Positions 31,564 through 40,427 of a DNA stretch of 59,921 bases are shown here, piece after piece (positions within the stretch are counted from its first letter, which is position 1; every line of letters starts with the position of its first letter). The translations under genes and the position numbers were made by a program. Source of the DNA: a virus; the IMG/VR virus record IMGVR_UViG_3300047386_000320, positions 1 to 59,921 of that record, one strand, 5' to 3'. The notes under the pieces were generated by a model. That model was not told where the DNA came from, ran no database searches, and worked only from the letters and a program-made list of their open reading frames with translations.

Positions 31564-33212
31564 GTGAAGAGATCGAAAAGCAAACCTGTATACGGTGCAA
31601 AAAGTCACTGCCGGTGACTTTGTATTCAGAGGGGAGTGGGCTGTGTGTTTATTGTAAAGCGGACGACGTTGATGCTCTCCCCGAACCAACAACAGAAGTG
31701 GCAACCGAGTCTGAAACAGAGGAGCTATCTCTTGAGCAAAAAGCAAAAGCAGAACTCGCACTCCGATTCCTTACAAGGAAACGACTACTCCCATTCGTCG
31801 AAAGATTTAACCCTGACTACCAAGCTGGTTGGGTTCATAAAGACATCTGTCAACGACTTGAACAATTCTCTAAAGACGTCTCTGAGAAAAAGTCTCCAAG
31901 GCTTATGCTCTTTATGCCGCCTAGACACGGTAAAAGTACGCTTGCTTCAGTTGCTTTCCCAGCTTGGCATCTTGGTCGCCACCCTAACCACGAGTTTATT
32001 AGCTGTTCGTACTCAGGCTCGCTCGCTATGGGGTTCAGCCGAAAAGTGCGCCAACTCCTTCGTGAGCCAACTTATAAATCAGCTTTCAAAACGCGGTTGG
32101 ACGCAACCTCACAATCCGCAGAAGCATGGCTTACCACTGACGGTGGCGGTTTTGTTGCTGCTGGTGTTGGTGGTGGTATCACTGGTAAAGGCGCTCATAT
32201 CCTTGTTATTGATGATCCCGTAAAGAACCGTGACGAAGCAGAGTCACAGAATGCTAGGGATTCATCTTGGGATTGGTATACGTCAACGGCATATACCCGT
32301 CTTGCCCCAGGTGGCGGTGTACTTGTCATTCTTACGAGGTGGCATGACGACGACCTAGCGGGACGGCTATTGAAAGCGGCCACGGACAACGGTGAACAGT
32401 GGGAGGTCGTGAACTACCCAGCACGGGCAGAGATCGACGAACCTTTCAGAAAGGCCGGTGAAGCGTTGCACCGAGAGCGGTATGACGAAGAAGCACTGAG
32501 CAGAATTGAGAAAGCAGTTGGCCCTCGAGATTGGTCAGCTCTTTACCAGCAGAATCCAGTTGCCGATGACGGTGACTACTTCACACGCGACATGATTCAG
32601 TACTACGAGCGTGATGAGGTTGATCTATCCCAAATGCGATTTTATGCAGCCTGGGATTTAGCAATTGGTAAGAAGGATAGGAATGACTACACCGTAGGAA
32701 TGGTGGTCGGCGTCAACGAATATGATGAGTTGTTCGTTGTCGATGTTATTAGGGGCAAGTTCGACGGCTTTGAAATTGTTGAACGAATCCTCGACCTATA
32801 TGAAGAGTGGCGACCCTCGATCATAGGTATTGAAAAAGGTCATATCGAAATGGCTCTTGGCCCGTTCTTGGAGAAACGTGTCCGTGAACGAGGGCTATAT
32901 GAAGCATATTTCAAGGATCTCAAGACAGGTCGCAGAGACAAAGAAGCTCGTGCGAGAGCTATCCAAGGTCGGATGCAACAGGGCATGGTTTTCTTGCCCA
33001 AGGACGAACAGTTTACGGGCCCTTTGGTAGCGGAGTTACTGCGCTTTCCGAATGGCGTACATGATGATCAGGTAGACACGTTGGCTTGGTTAGGTCTGAT
33101 GATGACCGAATTTGCTACATATCAAGCGCCCGTGGTTCACGAACCGTCGTGGCGGGATCGTCTGCCCTTCCTTGGTAAAACGCCAAGGAGTAAATCAGCT
33201 ATGAGCGCATAA
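31560..33212 (+). CDS. terL: Terminase large subunit with N-terminal zinc-ribbon
   Basis: A 550-aa packaging motor. TTG start overlapping the terS stop. Residues 8-36 form a CIRC...CVYC zinc ribbon, not usual in TerL and similar to the finger of the HNH protein encoded 1.3 kb upstream. ATPase: Walker A MPPRHGKST near 119-127, Walker B ILVIDDPVKN near 213-222, coupling region TRWHDDDLAGRL near 260. RNase H-like nuclease: AAWDLAIGKKDRNDYT near 362-377, IGIEKGHIEM and HDDQVDTLAWL near 505. Cuts and translocates DNA into the prohead. Confidence 0.95.
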   Translation: MSEEIEKQTCIRCKKSLPVTLYSEGSGLCVYCKADDVDALPEPTTEVATESETEELSLEQKAKAELALRFLTRKRLLPFVERFNPDYQAGWVHKDICQRLEQFSKDVSEKKSPRLMLFMPPRHGKSTLASVAFPAWHLGRHPNHEFISCSYSGSLAMGFSRKVRQLLREPTYKSAFKTRLDATSQSAEAWLTTDGGGFVAAGVGGGITGKGAHILVIDDPVKNRDEAESQNARDSSWDWYTSTAYTRLAPGGGVLVILTRWHDDDLAGRLLKAATDNGEQWEVVNYPARAEIDEPFRKAGEALHRERYDEEALSRIEKAVGPRDWSALYQQNPVADDGDYFTRDMIQYYERDEVDLSQMRFYAAWDLAIGKKDRNDYTVGMVVGVNEYDELFVVDVIRGKFDGFEIVERILDLYEEWRPSIIGIEKGHIEMALGPFLEKRVRERGLYEAYFKDLKTGRRDKEARARAIQGRMQQGMVFLPKDEQFTGPLVAELLRFPNGVHDDQVDTLAWLGLMMTEFATYQAPVVHEPSWRDRLPFLGKTPRSKSAMSA

Positions 33213-33214
33213 CT

Positions 33215-35332
33215 ATGAAGAAGCAAACGAAAGTAAAGCTAACGCCAGAAGAAGAGCAAGCTAAAGCGTCATACCAATGGGATAGATACACACGTGCCCG
33301 CGACCACGGTCACGAAGAATATATCTACATGGCCAAGAAGTGTGATGACTACTATAGAGGTGAGCAGTGGCATCAAGAGGACATCGATGCCCTAGAAGCA
33401 GAAGGTCGTCCCGCCCTCACTATTAATACTGTTCTTCCTACTATTAATACCATCCTCGGTGAGCAGTCTAGCCGCAGAGCCGATATTAAATTTAAACCCC
33501 GTCGTGGGGGTGATCAGGAGATTGCAGACGTACTGACTAAAGTATTTATGCAGATTGCTGATAGCAACAAACTCGATTGGGTTGAGCAGCAAGTATTTTC
33601 AGACGGTCTGATTATGGACGGAAGAGGGTACTTCGATGTTCGTATGGATTTCACCGATCACGTTGAAGGTGAAGTACGGATCACGGCTAAAGATCCACTG
33701 GACATTCTTATAGACCCAGATGCAAAAGATGCAGACCCTAAGTCCTGGAACGAAGTGTTCGAAACCAAATGGATGACCCTCGATGAGATCGAAGAGACTT
33801 ACGGCGAGAAGAAAGCCGAAGAACTACGATTCATAGCAGAGAATGGTAACCACTTTGGACGGGACTCGGTTGAGTTCGAAGAACAACGATTCGGTGACCT
33901 TGATCCGTCAGACGATTTGTTTGGCAGCATGCAATCGCCGGATGAAGAAGAGTACGGCAACGTCCGTTCATTACGAGTCATTGAGCGTCAGTATAAAATC
34001 ATGTCTCGTGTTAACTGCTTCGTAGACCCAGATACAGGTGACTCTCGTGAAGCACCTGATGCATGGAACGACAGAAAAGTTAAGAAGTTTGCTAAAGAGT
34101 ACGGCTTGACCGTTGTTAGCAAGATGAAGCGTAAAGTCCGCTGGTGTGTTACGTGCGACAAAGTTGTGCTGCACGATGACTGGTCTCCATACAACGACTT
34201 CACCGTCGTGCCTTTCTTCGCTTATTTCCGCAGAGGCAGACCATTCGGTATTGTTCGCAACCTTCTATCTCCGCAGGAGCAGTTGAACAAAATTGCTTCT
34301 CAAGAGCTACATATAGTTAATACTACAGCTAATAGTGGGTGGATGGTTGAGTCAGGCTCATTAGTAGGTATGTCAGCTGACGACCTCGAGGAGCACGGTG
34401 CTGAAACTGGTCTTGTGCTTGAGTACGCGAGGGGTACAACCCCACCGCAAAAGATCCAACCGAATACCATCCCGACTGGCCTAGATCGCATCGCACAGAA
34501 AGCTGCGATGAATATCAAAGCTATCTCAGGTATCAACGACAGCATGTTGGGTTCAGACAGCCCAGAGGTTTCTGGTGTAGCTATCCAAGCTAAGCAGAAC
34601 CGTGGTGCAGTCATGATTCAAGTACCACTAGATAACTTGAAGAAGTCGCGTCAGTACCTGGCAGAGAAGGTGCTGAACCTTATCCAGACTTTCTACTCAG
34701 AAGAGCGTTTGATTCAGGTTACTGATGAGTCAGATCCACTGAAGCCTCGTGAAGAAGTTGTGGTAAATCAGATGACTTCAGAAGGCACAGTTATCAACGA
34801 CCTTACTCTTGGTGAGTACGACGTAATTATTGCTACTGCACCTGCAAGAGACAGCTTCGACGAAGTTCAGTTTGCTGAAGCTATTGGCTTACGTCAGGCA
34901 GGCGTTGCAATTCCTGATGACGCAATCATCGAGTACAGCCACCTATCTAAGAAAGGTGAGCTTGCTAAGCGCATCCGCATGATGACAGGTGTTGAGCAGT
35001 CTCCAGAGCAACAAGAAATGAACCAAGTGAAAGCTCAGATGGCTATGCAGGCAGAACAACTGACTCTGGCGAAGCTAGAAGCAGAAGTGAAGAAGCTGCA
35101 GTCAGAAGCTGCTGTAAACATCGCGAAGACTCAGGACACCAGCGAAGTACAGCCACAGCTAAGAAACAACGAGCTCAACGCGAAGCTAGCTATGAAAGAG
35201 CAAGAGCTACAGCTGCGTAGAGAGCTTGCAGATTTAACTAACCGGACTCGTTCGAGTCAGGCCGAAACCAACGCTGCCACACGTATCGCCGCAACTGCGA
35301 TGCAGACCGCAGCAAAAAAAGCCCCCCAATAG
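33215..35332 (+). CDS. Portal protein (P22-like)
   Basis: A 705-aa portal, the length of P22-type portals. Typical blocks: an N-terminal helical start with YYRGEQWHQEDIDALEAEG and RPALTINTVLPTINTILGEQ, the wing (RITAKDPLDILIDPDA), crown-proximal region (ISGINDSMLGSDSPEVSGVA) and a long helical C-terminal barrel with Gln/Glu-rich coiled coil (QQEMNQVKAQMAMQAEQL). Forms the dodecameric DNA entry vertex. It lies 2 nt after terL. The C-terminal barrel suggests a podovirus able to sense packaging pressure as in P22. Confidence 0.93.
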   Translation: MKKQTKVKLTPEEEQAKASYQWDRYTRARDHGHEEYIYMAKKCDDYYRGEQWHQEDIDALEAEGRPALTINTVLPTINTILGEQSSRRADIKFKPRRGGDQEIADVLTKVFMQIADSNKLDWVEQQVFSDGLIMDGRGYFDVRMDFTDHVEGEVRITAKDPLDILIDPDAKDADPKSWNEVFETKWMTLDEIEETYGEKKAEELRFIAENGNHFGRDSVEFEEQRFGDLDPSDDLFGSMQSPDEEEYGNVRSLRVIERQYKIMSRVNCFVDPDTGDSREAPDAWNDRKVKKFAKEYGLTVVSKMKRKVRWCVTCDKVVLHDDWSPYNDFTVVPFFAYFRRGRPFGIVRNLLSPQEQLNKIASQELHIVNTTANSGWMVESGSLVGMSADDLEEHGAETGLVLEYARGTTPPQKIQPNTIPTGLDRIAQKAAMNIKAISGINDSMLGSDSPEVSGVAIQAKQNRGAVMIQVPLDNLKKSRQYLAEKVLNLIQTFYSEERLIQVTDESDPLKPREEVVVNQMTSEGTVINDLTLGEYDVIIATAPARDSFDEVQFAEAIGLRQAGVAIPDDAIIEYSHLSKKGELAKRIRMMTGVEQSPEQQEMNQVKAQMAMQAEQLTLAKLEAEVKKLQSEAAVNIAKTQDTSEVQPQLRNNELNAKLAMKEQELQLRRELADLTNRTRSSQAETNAATRIAATAMQTAAKKAPQ

Positions 35333-35341
35333 GAGTTTGAT

Positions 35342-36367
35342 ATGAGTGATGAAGCAAAAACAGAAGAGAAACTAGAGTTTGATGTGATGCCAGGAGCAGA
35401 AGTCATCGAAGATGATGAGCCAGCTCTCGATTTAAGTTTCCCAGAACCCGAACCTGAAGAAGTTAAGGAAGAAGAAGTTGCTGAAGAAGAAACTGAAGAG
35501 GTTGTTGCCGAAGAATCCGAAGAAACTGTGGCCGAAGAAGAGACCGAAGAGCCCGAAGTCGAAGAAACTGTTTCTGAAGACGAAGGAGAAGTGGCTGAAG
35601 TCGTAGAAGAAAAGCCAGAAGTTGCTCCAGAACCGCAAAAACGTCCAATGGTTCCGAAATCTCGACTCGATGAGGTTCTAACCAAGCAAAAAGCGCTTCA
35701 AAAACAGCTCGATGACATGAAAGCCTCCCAAGCGCCTACCGCCGAAGCTCCCGAGGAGTACAACTTCGCCGAGAAAGAGGTCGAATATCAGAACGCATTG
35801 CTAGATGGCGAGGCTGAGAAGGCTGCAGCGATCAGAACTGACATCAGAAAGGCCGAAAGAGCACAAATTGAGTTTGAAATGGGTCAAAAAATGACCGACG
35901 CAGTGTCTCAGAACCAGCAAGCGACTGCTTTGCAGCAGGCCGCGACGACTCTTGAAGCTGAATTCCCTATTTTTGATGCAAAAAGTGACCAGTACAACGA
36001 AGCACTAACCCAAGAAGTCATCGAATTACGCGACGCCTTCATTATTAAGGGTGAAAACGCCGTTGCTGCACTCTCTAAAGCCGCAAAATTTGTAATTCGC
36101 GAGAACGATTTGGTCGATATGGCTGAACCAGAAGCTCCATCTCTAGCTGCAGCAGCTGCACCGAAGCAAAACGTCGATGAAGTGTCGAAAAAACGCAAAG
36201 AAGTGGCGAAAAAACTCAAAGCGGCCGATGCCCAACCACCTGAATTACAGGGTGAGGGTGTAGCTACCCGAGGTGACAAGGGTTTAGACCTATCAAACAT
36301 GAGTGAAGAGGAGTTTGACGCTCTTCCAGAAGCAACTTTAAGAAGATTACGAGGAGATATCCTCTAA
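35342..36367 (+). CDS. Scaffolding-like protein
   Basis: A 341-aa acidic protein between portal and head genes. Residues about 20-95 are Glu/Val repeats (VKEEEVAEEETEEVVAEE), presumably disordered; about 110-240 is helical coiled coil (SRLDEVLTKQKALQKQLDD); a conserved C-terminal patch (SEEEFDALPEATLRRLRGDI) would bind the capsid. AGGAG before ATG. Expected to guide prohead assembly and then leave. Confidence 0.82.
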   Translation: MSDEAKTEEKLEFDVMPGAEVIEDDEPALDLSFPEPEPEEVKEEEVAEEETEEVVAEESEETVAEEETEEPEVEETVSEDEGEVAEVVEEKPEVAPEPQKRPMVPKSRLDEVLTKQKALQKQLDDMKASQAPTAEAPEEYNFAEKEVEYQNALLDGEAEKAAAIRTDIRKAERAQIEFEMGQKMTDAVSQNQQATALQQAATTLEAEFPIFDAKSDQYNEALTQEVIELRDAFIIKGENAVAALSKAAKFVIRENDLVDMAEPEAPSLAAAAAPKQNVDEVSKKRKEVAKKLKAADAQPPELQGEGVATRGDKGLDLSNMSEEEFDALPEATLRRLRGDIL

Positions 36368-36377
36368 GAGGTGACTT

Positions 36378-36668
36378 ATGCCAGCTAAGAAAGACCCACG
36401 GTTAGCCCGAGCAGGAGTTTCGGGCTTTAACAAACCAAAAAGGACGCCATCTCACCCTAAAAAGTCGCACATTGTGGTGGCAAAAGAGGGAGATAAGATC
36501 AAGACGATCAGATTTGGTGAACAAGGAGCTAAGACGGCGGGCAAACCTAAGAAAGGTGAGGGCGACAAGATGCGTAAGAAGCGAGCTAGCTTCAAAGCGC
36601 GTCACGCTAAGAACATTTCTAAGGGCAAAATGAGCGCGGCCTATTGGGCAAATCGCGTGAAGTGGTGA
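36378..36668 (+). CDS. Small basic protein, DUF6321-like
   Basis: A 96-aa Lys-rich protein with the pattern KRTPSHPKKSHIVVAKEG, IRFGEQGAKTAG, SFKARHAKNISKGKMSAAYW, as in small head-region proteins of marine phages (DUF6321). Probably DNA-binding or packaged. AGAGG 8 nt before ATG, in a CCTC/GAGG hairpin. Confidence 0.8.
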   Translation: MPAKKDPRLARAGVSGFNKPKRTPSHPKKSHIVVAKEGDKIKTIRFGEQGAKTAGKPKKGEGDKMRKKRASFKARHAKNISKGKMSAAYWANRVKW

Positions 36669-36672
36669 TGAC

Positions 36673-37068
36673 ATGGCTAGAACAGATGAAGCGAAGTGGA
36701 AACGCATCGTAGCTGCTGTAAAAGCCGGTTCAAAAGGTGGTAAACCCGGCCAGTGGAGTGCTCGAAAGGCTCAACTGGCCACTCAGCGCTATAAAAAGGC
36801 TGGCGGTGGTTACTCAGGTGCAAAAACTAAGGCTCAGAAGTCCCTAACTAAGTGGACTAAAGAGAAATGGGGTACTAAGTCGGGTAAGAACAGTACTCAG
36901 GGTAAAAAGGCGACTGGAGAGCGGTATTTACCTAAGAAGGCTAGGGAGTCGCTGAGTAAGAAAGAATACGCAGCCACAAGCCGTAAGAAACGTAAGGACA
37001 CCAAAGCGGGTAAGCAGTTCAGTAAGCAGCCTAAGAAGGTTGCAAGAAAGACAGCTCGGTATCGATAA
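36673..37068 (+). CDS. Small basic protein, DUF5872-like
   Basis: A 131-aa Lys/Arg-rich protein with GKPGQWSARKAQLATQRYKK, SLTKWTKEKWGT, ERYLPKKARESLSKKEYAAT, the pattern of DUF5872 proteins. Usually beside the DUF6321-like gene, as here. Probably virion-associated and nucleic-acid-binding; role unknown. Confidence 0.8.
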   Translation: MARTDEAKWKRIVAAVKAGSKGGKPGQWSARKAQLATQRYKKAGGGYSGAKTKAQKSLTKWTKEKWGTKSGKNSTQGKKATGERYLPKKARESLSKKEYAATSRKKRKDTKAGKQFSKQPKKVARKTARYR

Positions 37069-37722
37069 ATGCGGAAATTACTAATAGTGCTCGCCCTAGT
37101 CGGGCTAGCGGTGTTTGCAGATGACACCAACAACAGCCAAGAAGGTTCACTGAACACGAGCAACGTACAAAGCACCGTGAGCAGTAATAACTCCACGACG
37201 GACACTAGCACCACGAACCACTACAACGGTGCAGGGTCATCTAGTGAAATGCCAGTTGGTAGCGCTATTAGTCCCACCTACATGAGTAATGGTCAGGACA
37301 CCTGTTTGAAGGGCTCAGGAGGCTCACTCCAAACTGTAGGTGTGGGTATATCGAGCGGAGAGTATGAAGTAGACCCGAATTGCGACAGGAGAAGAGATGC
37401 AAAGCTCCTTTCGGATCTAGGTATGAAGGTCGCAGCGGTAGCGAGGATGTGCGAGGACGAGATCGTATGGAAGTCGATGTTTATGTCAGGAACACCCTGT
37501 CCATTGCAACAGGGGGGCAGACTGGTAGTTGGGAAGAGGGCTTATCTTCTAATGAAGAATAGTCCAGAAGTGTTTATCCCTGCCTACGGAAAGATAGGTA
37601 GGAAGCTCACAGACACCCAGCTTTGGTTTAACGCAGCACTTGGTATAGGTATCGAATCCAATGAAGAAGACAATGATGATAGTGAGCGCGTTAGCGATAA
37701 GTTCCGTAGCTCACTCCAATGA
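37069..37722 (+). CDS. Secreted protein of unknown function
   Basis: A 217-aa protein with a signal peptide (MRKLLIVLALVGLAVFA, cleavage likely before DDT), a Ser/Thr/Asn-rich linker (about 20-55) and a domain with four Cys (TCLKGSGGSLQTVGVG, CDRRRDAKLLSDLGMK, MCEDEIVW, CPLQQGG). A periplasmic or outer-membrane role is implied, unexpected inside the head operon. Its 3' end overlaps the next secreted protein's start by 62 bp. Confidence 0.75.
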   Translation: MRKLLIVLALVGLAVFADDTNNSQEGSLNTSNVQSTVSSNNSTTDTSTTNHYNGAGSSSEMPVGSAISPTYMSNGQDTCLKGSGGSLQTVGVGISSGEYEVDPNCDRRRDAKLLSDLGMKVAAVARMCEDEIVWKSMFMSGTPCPLQQGGRLVVGKRAYLLMKNSPEVFIPAYGKIGRKLTDTQLWFNAALGIGIESNEEDNDDSERVSDKFRSSLQ

Positions 37723-38494
37723 ACTTGATAATTTAATTAACACCTCAAATGCCCTAGTCAACCAGATTGACCGAGGCATCATGATGACGGGTGCTGCTAT
37801 GACCTACGCTAGCACCGGTACAGGGCTTTCAGACGGAACTATGTCTGGTACAGCTCATATAAGCACAGAGCAGTTAGACGCATATAACAGCGCTCTAATG
37901 GGCATGTCCAACTACCTTCCATACGGCTCGGTTCAGGTTGAGTTAGAGAATCTTGCATCTCAAGAACTTGATCTAATGGATCAAGCTGTAGACACCTTTA
38001 CAGAGGTGGTAGTAGACATGATTACGGTTGTAGAAGTCTCGGAGATGGCCCAAGAAGCCAGCACCCCCGCAGACGAAGCAGCTGTCCAGGAGTATGTTGT
38101 CTCTAACTCTGAAGCTTTGCAGATATCACAGGAAGAGGTTGATACATATAACCAGAGCCTGGATGACATCGAGACACATGCTAATAACGCCAGTGCTTAT
38201 CTTGCTGTTGCGGGTAACGATGAGGCTGTGGCTTTCTTAGATCAAGGTGTAGAGAACGCCAATACAACCGCAGATCAAACCAACATCTTTTATAACGCTA
38301 ATTCTCAGTGGATCGCGATGGGTTACCCCACAACGCGCAATCTGACAGCGGTGTATCTGAATGGGCAGAACTTTGGTTTAGATCTTTATGTAACCGAAGC
38401 CGACATCCTGTCGGTCGGGTCAGATTCCGAGTACTACCTCACCGGCCCAACGGCTCAAGGATATAAGTGCTTTATGACTGAAGAGGATTGTTAA
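37661..38494 (+). CDS. Secreted acidic protein of unknown function
   Basis: A 277-aa protein with signal peptide (MKKTMMIVSALAISSVAHS, then NELDN). The mature part is acidic, Asn/Ser-rich and helical (VELENLASQELDLMDQAVD; NASAYLAVAGNDEAV) with one C-terminal Cys pair. Translationally overlaps the secreted protein before it and abuts the membrane protein after it (TAATG), so the three probably work together in the cell envelope. No family recognised. Confidence 0.75.
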   Translation: MKKTMMIVSALAISSVAHSNELDNLINTSNALVNQIDRGIMMTGAAMTYASTGTGLSDGTMSGTAHISTEQLDAYNSALMGMSNYLPYGSVQVELENLASQELDLMDQAVDTFTEVVVDMITVVEVSEMAQEASTPADEAAVQEYVVSNSEALQISQEEVDTYNQSLDDIETHANNASAYLAVAGNDEAVAFLDQGVENANTTADQTNIFYNANSQWIAMGYPTTRNLTAVYLNGQNFGLDLYVTEADILSVGSDSEYYLTGPTAQGYKCFMTEEDC

Positions 38495-38964
38495 TGGGCC
38501 TAGAAAACACTGAACTAAAGATAGGAAACACGTCGTTTAAGGGCATTTGGATTGCCATAGTGTTGACCATAGGTACAAGCATTGGCGGGACTGTATGGAC
38601 GGCTAGCAGCCTATATTCACGGTTAGAATTGGTAGAAGGTAGGAAGATTCCTAACATTACCCCGCTAACGGAACAGGTAACATTAATAAGCACCCAGCTG
38701 AAGGATAATGACGTCCCCCAGCTCCAGGGAAAACTCGCTGAGTTGGGTGTAAACCTCAAGACCATCGTTGATCAACAGGCAAAACTGCTAGAGATAAAAG
38801 ACGAGGTTAAAGAGCTAAAGGAACAGATCATTAAGATGCAGACGACGGTTGATAAAGCAGAACGTGCTGCTGCAAATCTAGGTAAGTACGACCTCGATAA
38901 GCTAGAGCGTGAGATACAAGATTTATGGGACGGGATGGACTATTTATCGAATCCATTAAATTAA
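38494..38964 (+). CDS. Membrane-anchored coiled-coil protein
   Basis: A 156-aa protein: an N-terminal transmembrane helix (residues about 18-38, GIWIAIVLTIGTSIGGTVW) followed by a long periplasmic coiled coil (LLEIKDEVKELKEQIIKMQ; DKLEREIQDLWDGMDYL). ATG overlaps the upstream stop. Last gene before the capsid promoter. May cooperate with the two secreted proteins; i-spanin-like topology is possible but it lies far from the lysis genes. Confidence 0.75.
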   Translation: MGLENTELKIGNTSFKGIWIAIVLTIGTSIGGTVWTASSLYSRLELVEGRKIPNITPLTEQVTLISTQLKDNDVPQLQGKLAELGVNLKTIVDQQAKLLEIKDEVKELKEQIIKMQTTVDKAERAAANLGKYDLDKLEREIQDLWDGMDYLSNPLN

Positions 38965-38977
38965 TTGTTGCATCTTA

Positions 38978-38996
38978 ATATTAGGTATACTAATAT
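38978..38996 (+). promoter_or_regulatory. Palindromic promoter/operator motif, copy 7 (capsid)
   Basis: Perfect dyad ATATTAG-GTATA-CTAATAT, 222 nt before the capsid ATG, in the only sizeable gap of the head operon. Confidence 0.75.
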
Positions 38997-39217
38997 TCAA
39001 TGTAAGTTCGTCTATCAGTACGAAAACTGGTCGGCCCGTAGCCGTAAAAAACGTACCCCCCGCCTACATAGGCGTAAAACCTGTCGAGATCGCGTCTCGT
39101 TAATCAGCGCTAGTTCGTTGTCCCACGATACGGGAATACGGATTAGCCGCTCCTTTAAGTCGGCTAAGAGAGTGGCGTTTGCCACAAAAACTTTTTTCCA
39201 ATTTAAGGAGGCCAATC
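38997..39217 (+). promoter_or_regulatory. Structured leader RNA of the capsid gene
   Basis: A non-coding stretch of 221 nt with four hairpins: CGCCT/AGGCG (39061-39074), CGAGA/TCTCG (39085-39099), TTAGCCG/CGGCTAA (39143-39167) and GTGGC/GCCAC (39172-39185), the last followed by AAAAAC and TTTTTT. The 11-nt loop of the third hairpin contains CTCCTT, the exact complement of the capsid Shine-Dalgarno AAGGAG (39205-39210), so a loop-SD pairing is possible. Candidate attenuator or translational control element. Confidence 0.5.
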
Positions 39218-40369
39218 ATGGCTTTAACAAATTTCGGTTCGCTTACTGGCGACCAACTTCAAGCGTGGTCACGTGACTTTTGGAAAGTTGCACGTAACCA
39301 ATCTTTCATTAATCAGTTCGCTGGCACTGGCTCAAACGCTATGGTTCAGCGTGTAACTGAACTTACTAAGTCTCAAAAAGGCACAAAAGCTAACATCACA
39401 TTGCTAGCTGATATGACTGGAGACGGTATCACTGGTGACTTCACTCTAGAAGGCAATGAAGAAGCATTGCGCGCCTACGATATCAGCATTGAGCTGGATC
39501 AATTGCGCTTTGCTAACAGAATTGCTGGCCGTATGGCTGACCAGAAGACTGTTGTTAACTTCCGTGAGCAATCTCGCGACGCTCTTGCTTATGCAATGGC
39601 TGACCGTATTGATCAGTTAGCGTTCTTGACTCTTTCTGGTGTTGGTTACAACTTCAAAAACAACGGTGCTCTACGTTACGCAGAAGCTCCAACTGATGGC
39701 CACGCTCTTGATGATCTTGAGTTCGCTGCATCAGTATCTCCTCCAACTGGTGCGCGTCACCGCATGGTGAATTCTGATGGCGACATTGTTGCTGGTGACA
39801 CTGCAGCTCTTACTGGTGATGACAAGTTGAGCTACAAAGCAATCGTTAACTTGAAAGCATACGCTAAAGATAACTACATCCGTGGCATCCGAGCTGGCGC
39901 AGGCCAAGAAGTATTCCACATGTTTGTTACTCCACAGCAAATGGCTGGTCTTAAGCTTGATGCAGACTTCATCGCTAACGTACGTAACGCCGGTGTTCGC
40001 GGCGCTTCTAACAGCCTGTTCTCAGGTACTTCAAGCGTTATGGTTGATGGCGTGATGATCCACGAGTTCCGTCACGTATTTAACACTGCCGGTGCTACTG
40101 CTGGTACTTCTACTAACGTCGGCGCAGCTGGCTACAAGTGGGGTGCAGATGCAGATGTAAACGGTGCACGTGCATTGTTCTGTGGTGCTCAAGCTCTTGC
40201 TATGGCTGACATCGGTCTACCTGAAATGGTTGAAGACACCTTCGACTACGGTAACCAGTCAGGTATCTCTGTAGGCAAGATCTTCGGTCTACGCAAGCCT
40301 AAGTACAACACAGATGTTTCTGGTGACGTTCAGGACTTCGGTGTTATCGCTCTAGACACTGCGTTCTAA
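39218..40369 (+). CDS. Major capsid protein (DUF4043/N4-gp56-like)
   Basis: A 383-aa capsid protein. Start ATG 39218 follows AAGGAG by 7 nt; an upstream in-frame start has no site. HK97-fold features of this family: N-terminal SRDFWKVARNQSFINQF, LEGNEEALRAYDISIELDQLRFANRIAGRM (N-arm and E-loop border), FVTPQQMAGLKLD, and the C-terminal ALFCGAQALAMADIG with FDYGNQSGISVGKIFG. Codon use is biased to the strongly expressed type and an intrinsic terminator follows, both fitting a highly made virion protein. Confidence 0.93.
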   Translation: MALTNFGSLTGDQLQAWSRDFWKVARNQSFINQFAGTGSNAMVQRVTELTKSQKGTKANITLLADMTGDGITGDFTLEGNEEALRAYDISIELDQLRFANRIAGRMADQKTVVNFREQSRDALAYAMADRIDQLAFLTLSGVGYNFKNNGALRYAEAPTDGHALDDLEFAASVSPPTGARHRMVNSDGDIVAGDTAALTGDDKLSYKAIVNLKAYAKDNYIRGIRAGAGQEVFHMFVTPQQMAGLKLDADFIANVRNAGVRGASNSLFSGTSSVMVDGVMIHEFRHVFNTAGATAGTSTNVGAAGYKWGADADVNGARALFCGAQALAMADIGLPEMVEDTFDYGNQSGISVGKIFGLRKPKYNTDVSGDVQDFGVIALDTAF

Positions 40370-40384
40370 GAGAAAGTAATACAT

Positions 40385-40409
40385 GCCCCCTCTTCGGAGG
40401 GGGCTTTTT
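40385..40409 (+). terminator. Rho-independent terminator after the capsid gene
   Basis: GCCCCCTC-TTCG-GAGGGGGC, eight perfect pairs with a TTCG tetraloop, followed by TTTTT. Would separate a capsid-only transcript from the later genes, or act partially. Confidence 0.93.
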
Positions 40410-40427
40410 CACTTTTGGAGATTAGTT

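Noticed and set aside
35257-35685. Antisense Ser/Thr-rich frame opposite the scaffold gene
   Set aside because: Mirror of the Glu-rich codons on the plus strand; no start signals and opposite to the operon.
39179-39217. N-terminal extension of the capsid protein
   Set aside because: The upstream start lies in the hairpin leader without a ribosome site; AAGGAG points to ATG 39218.
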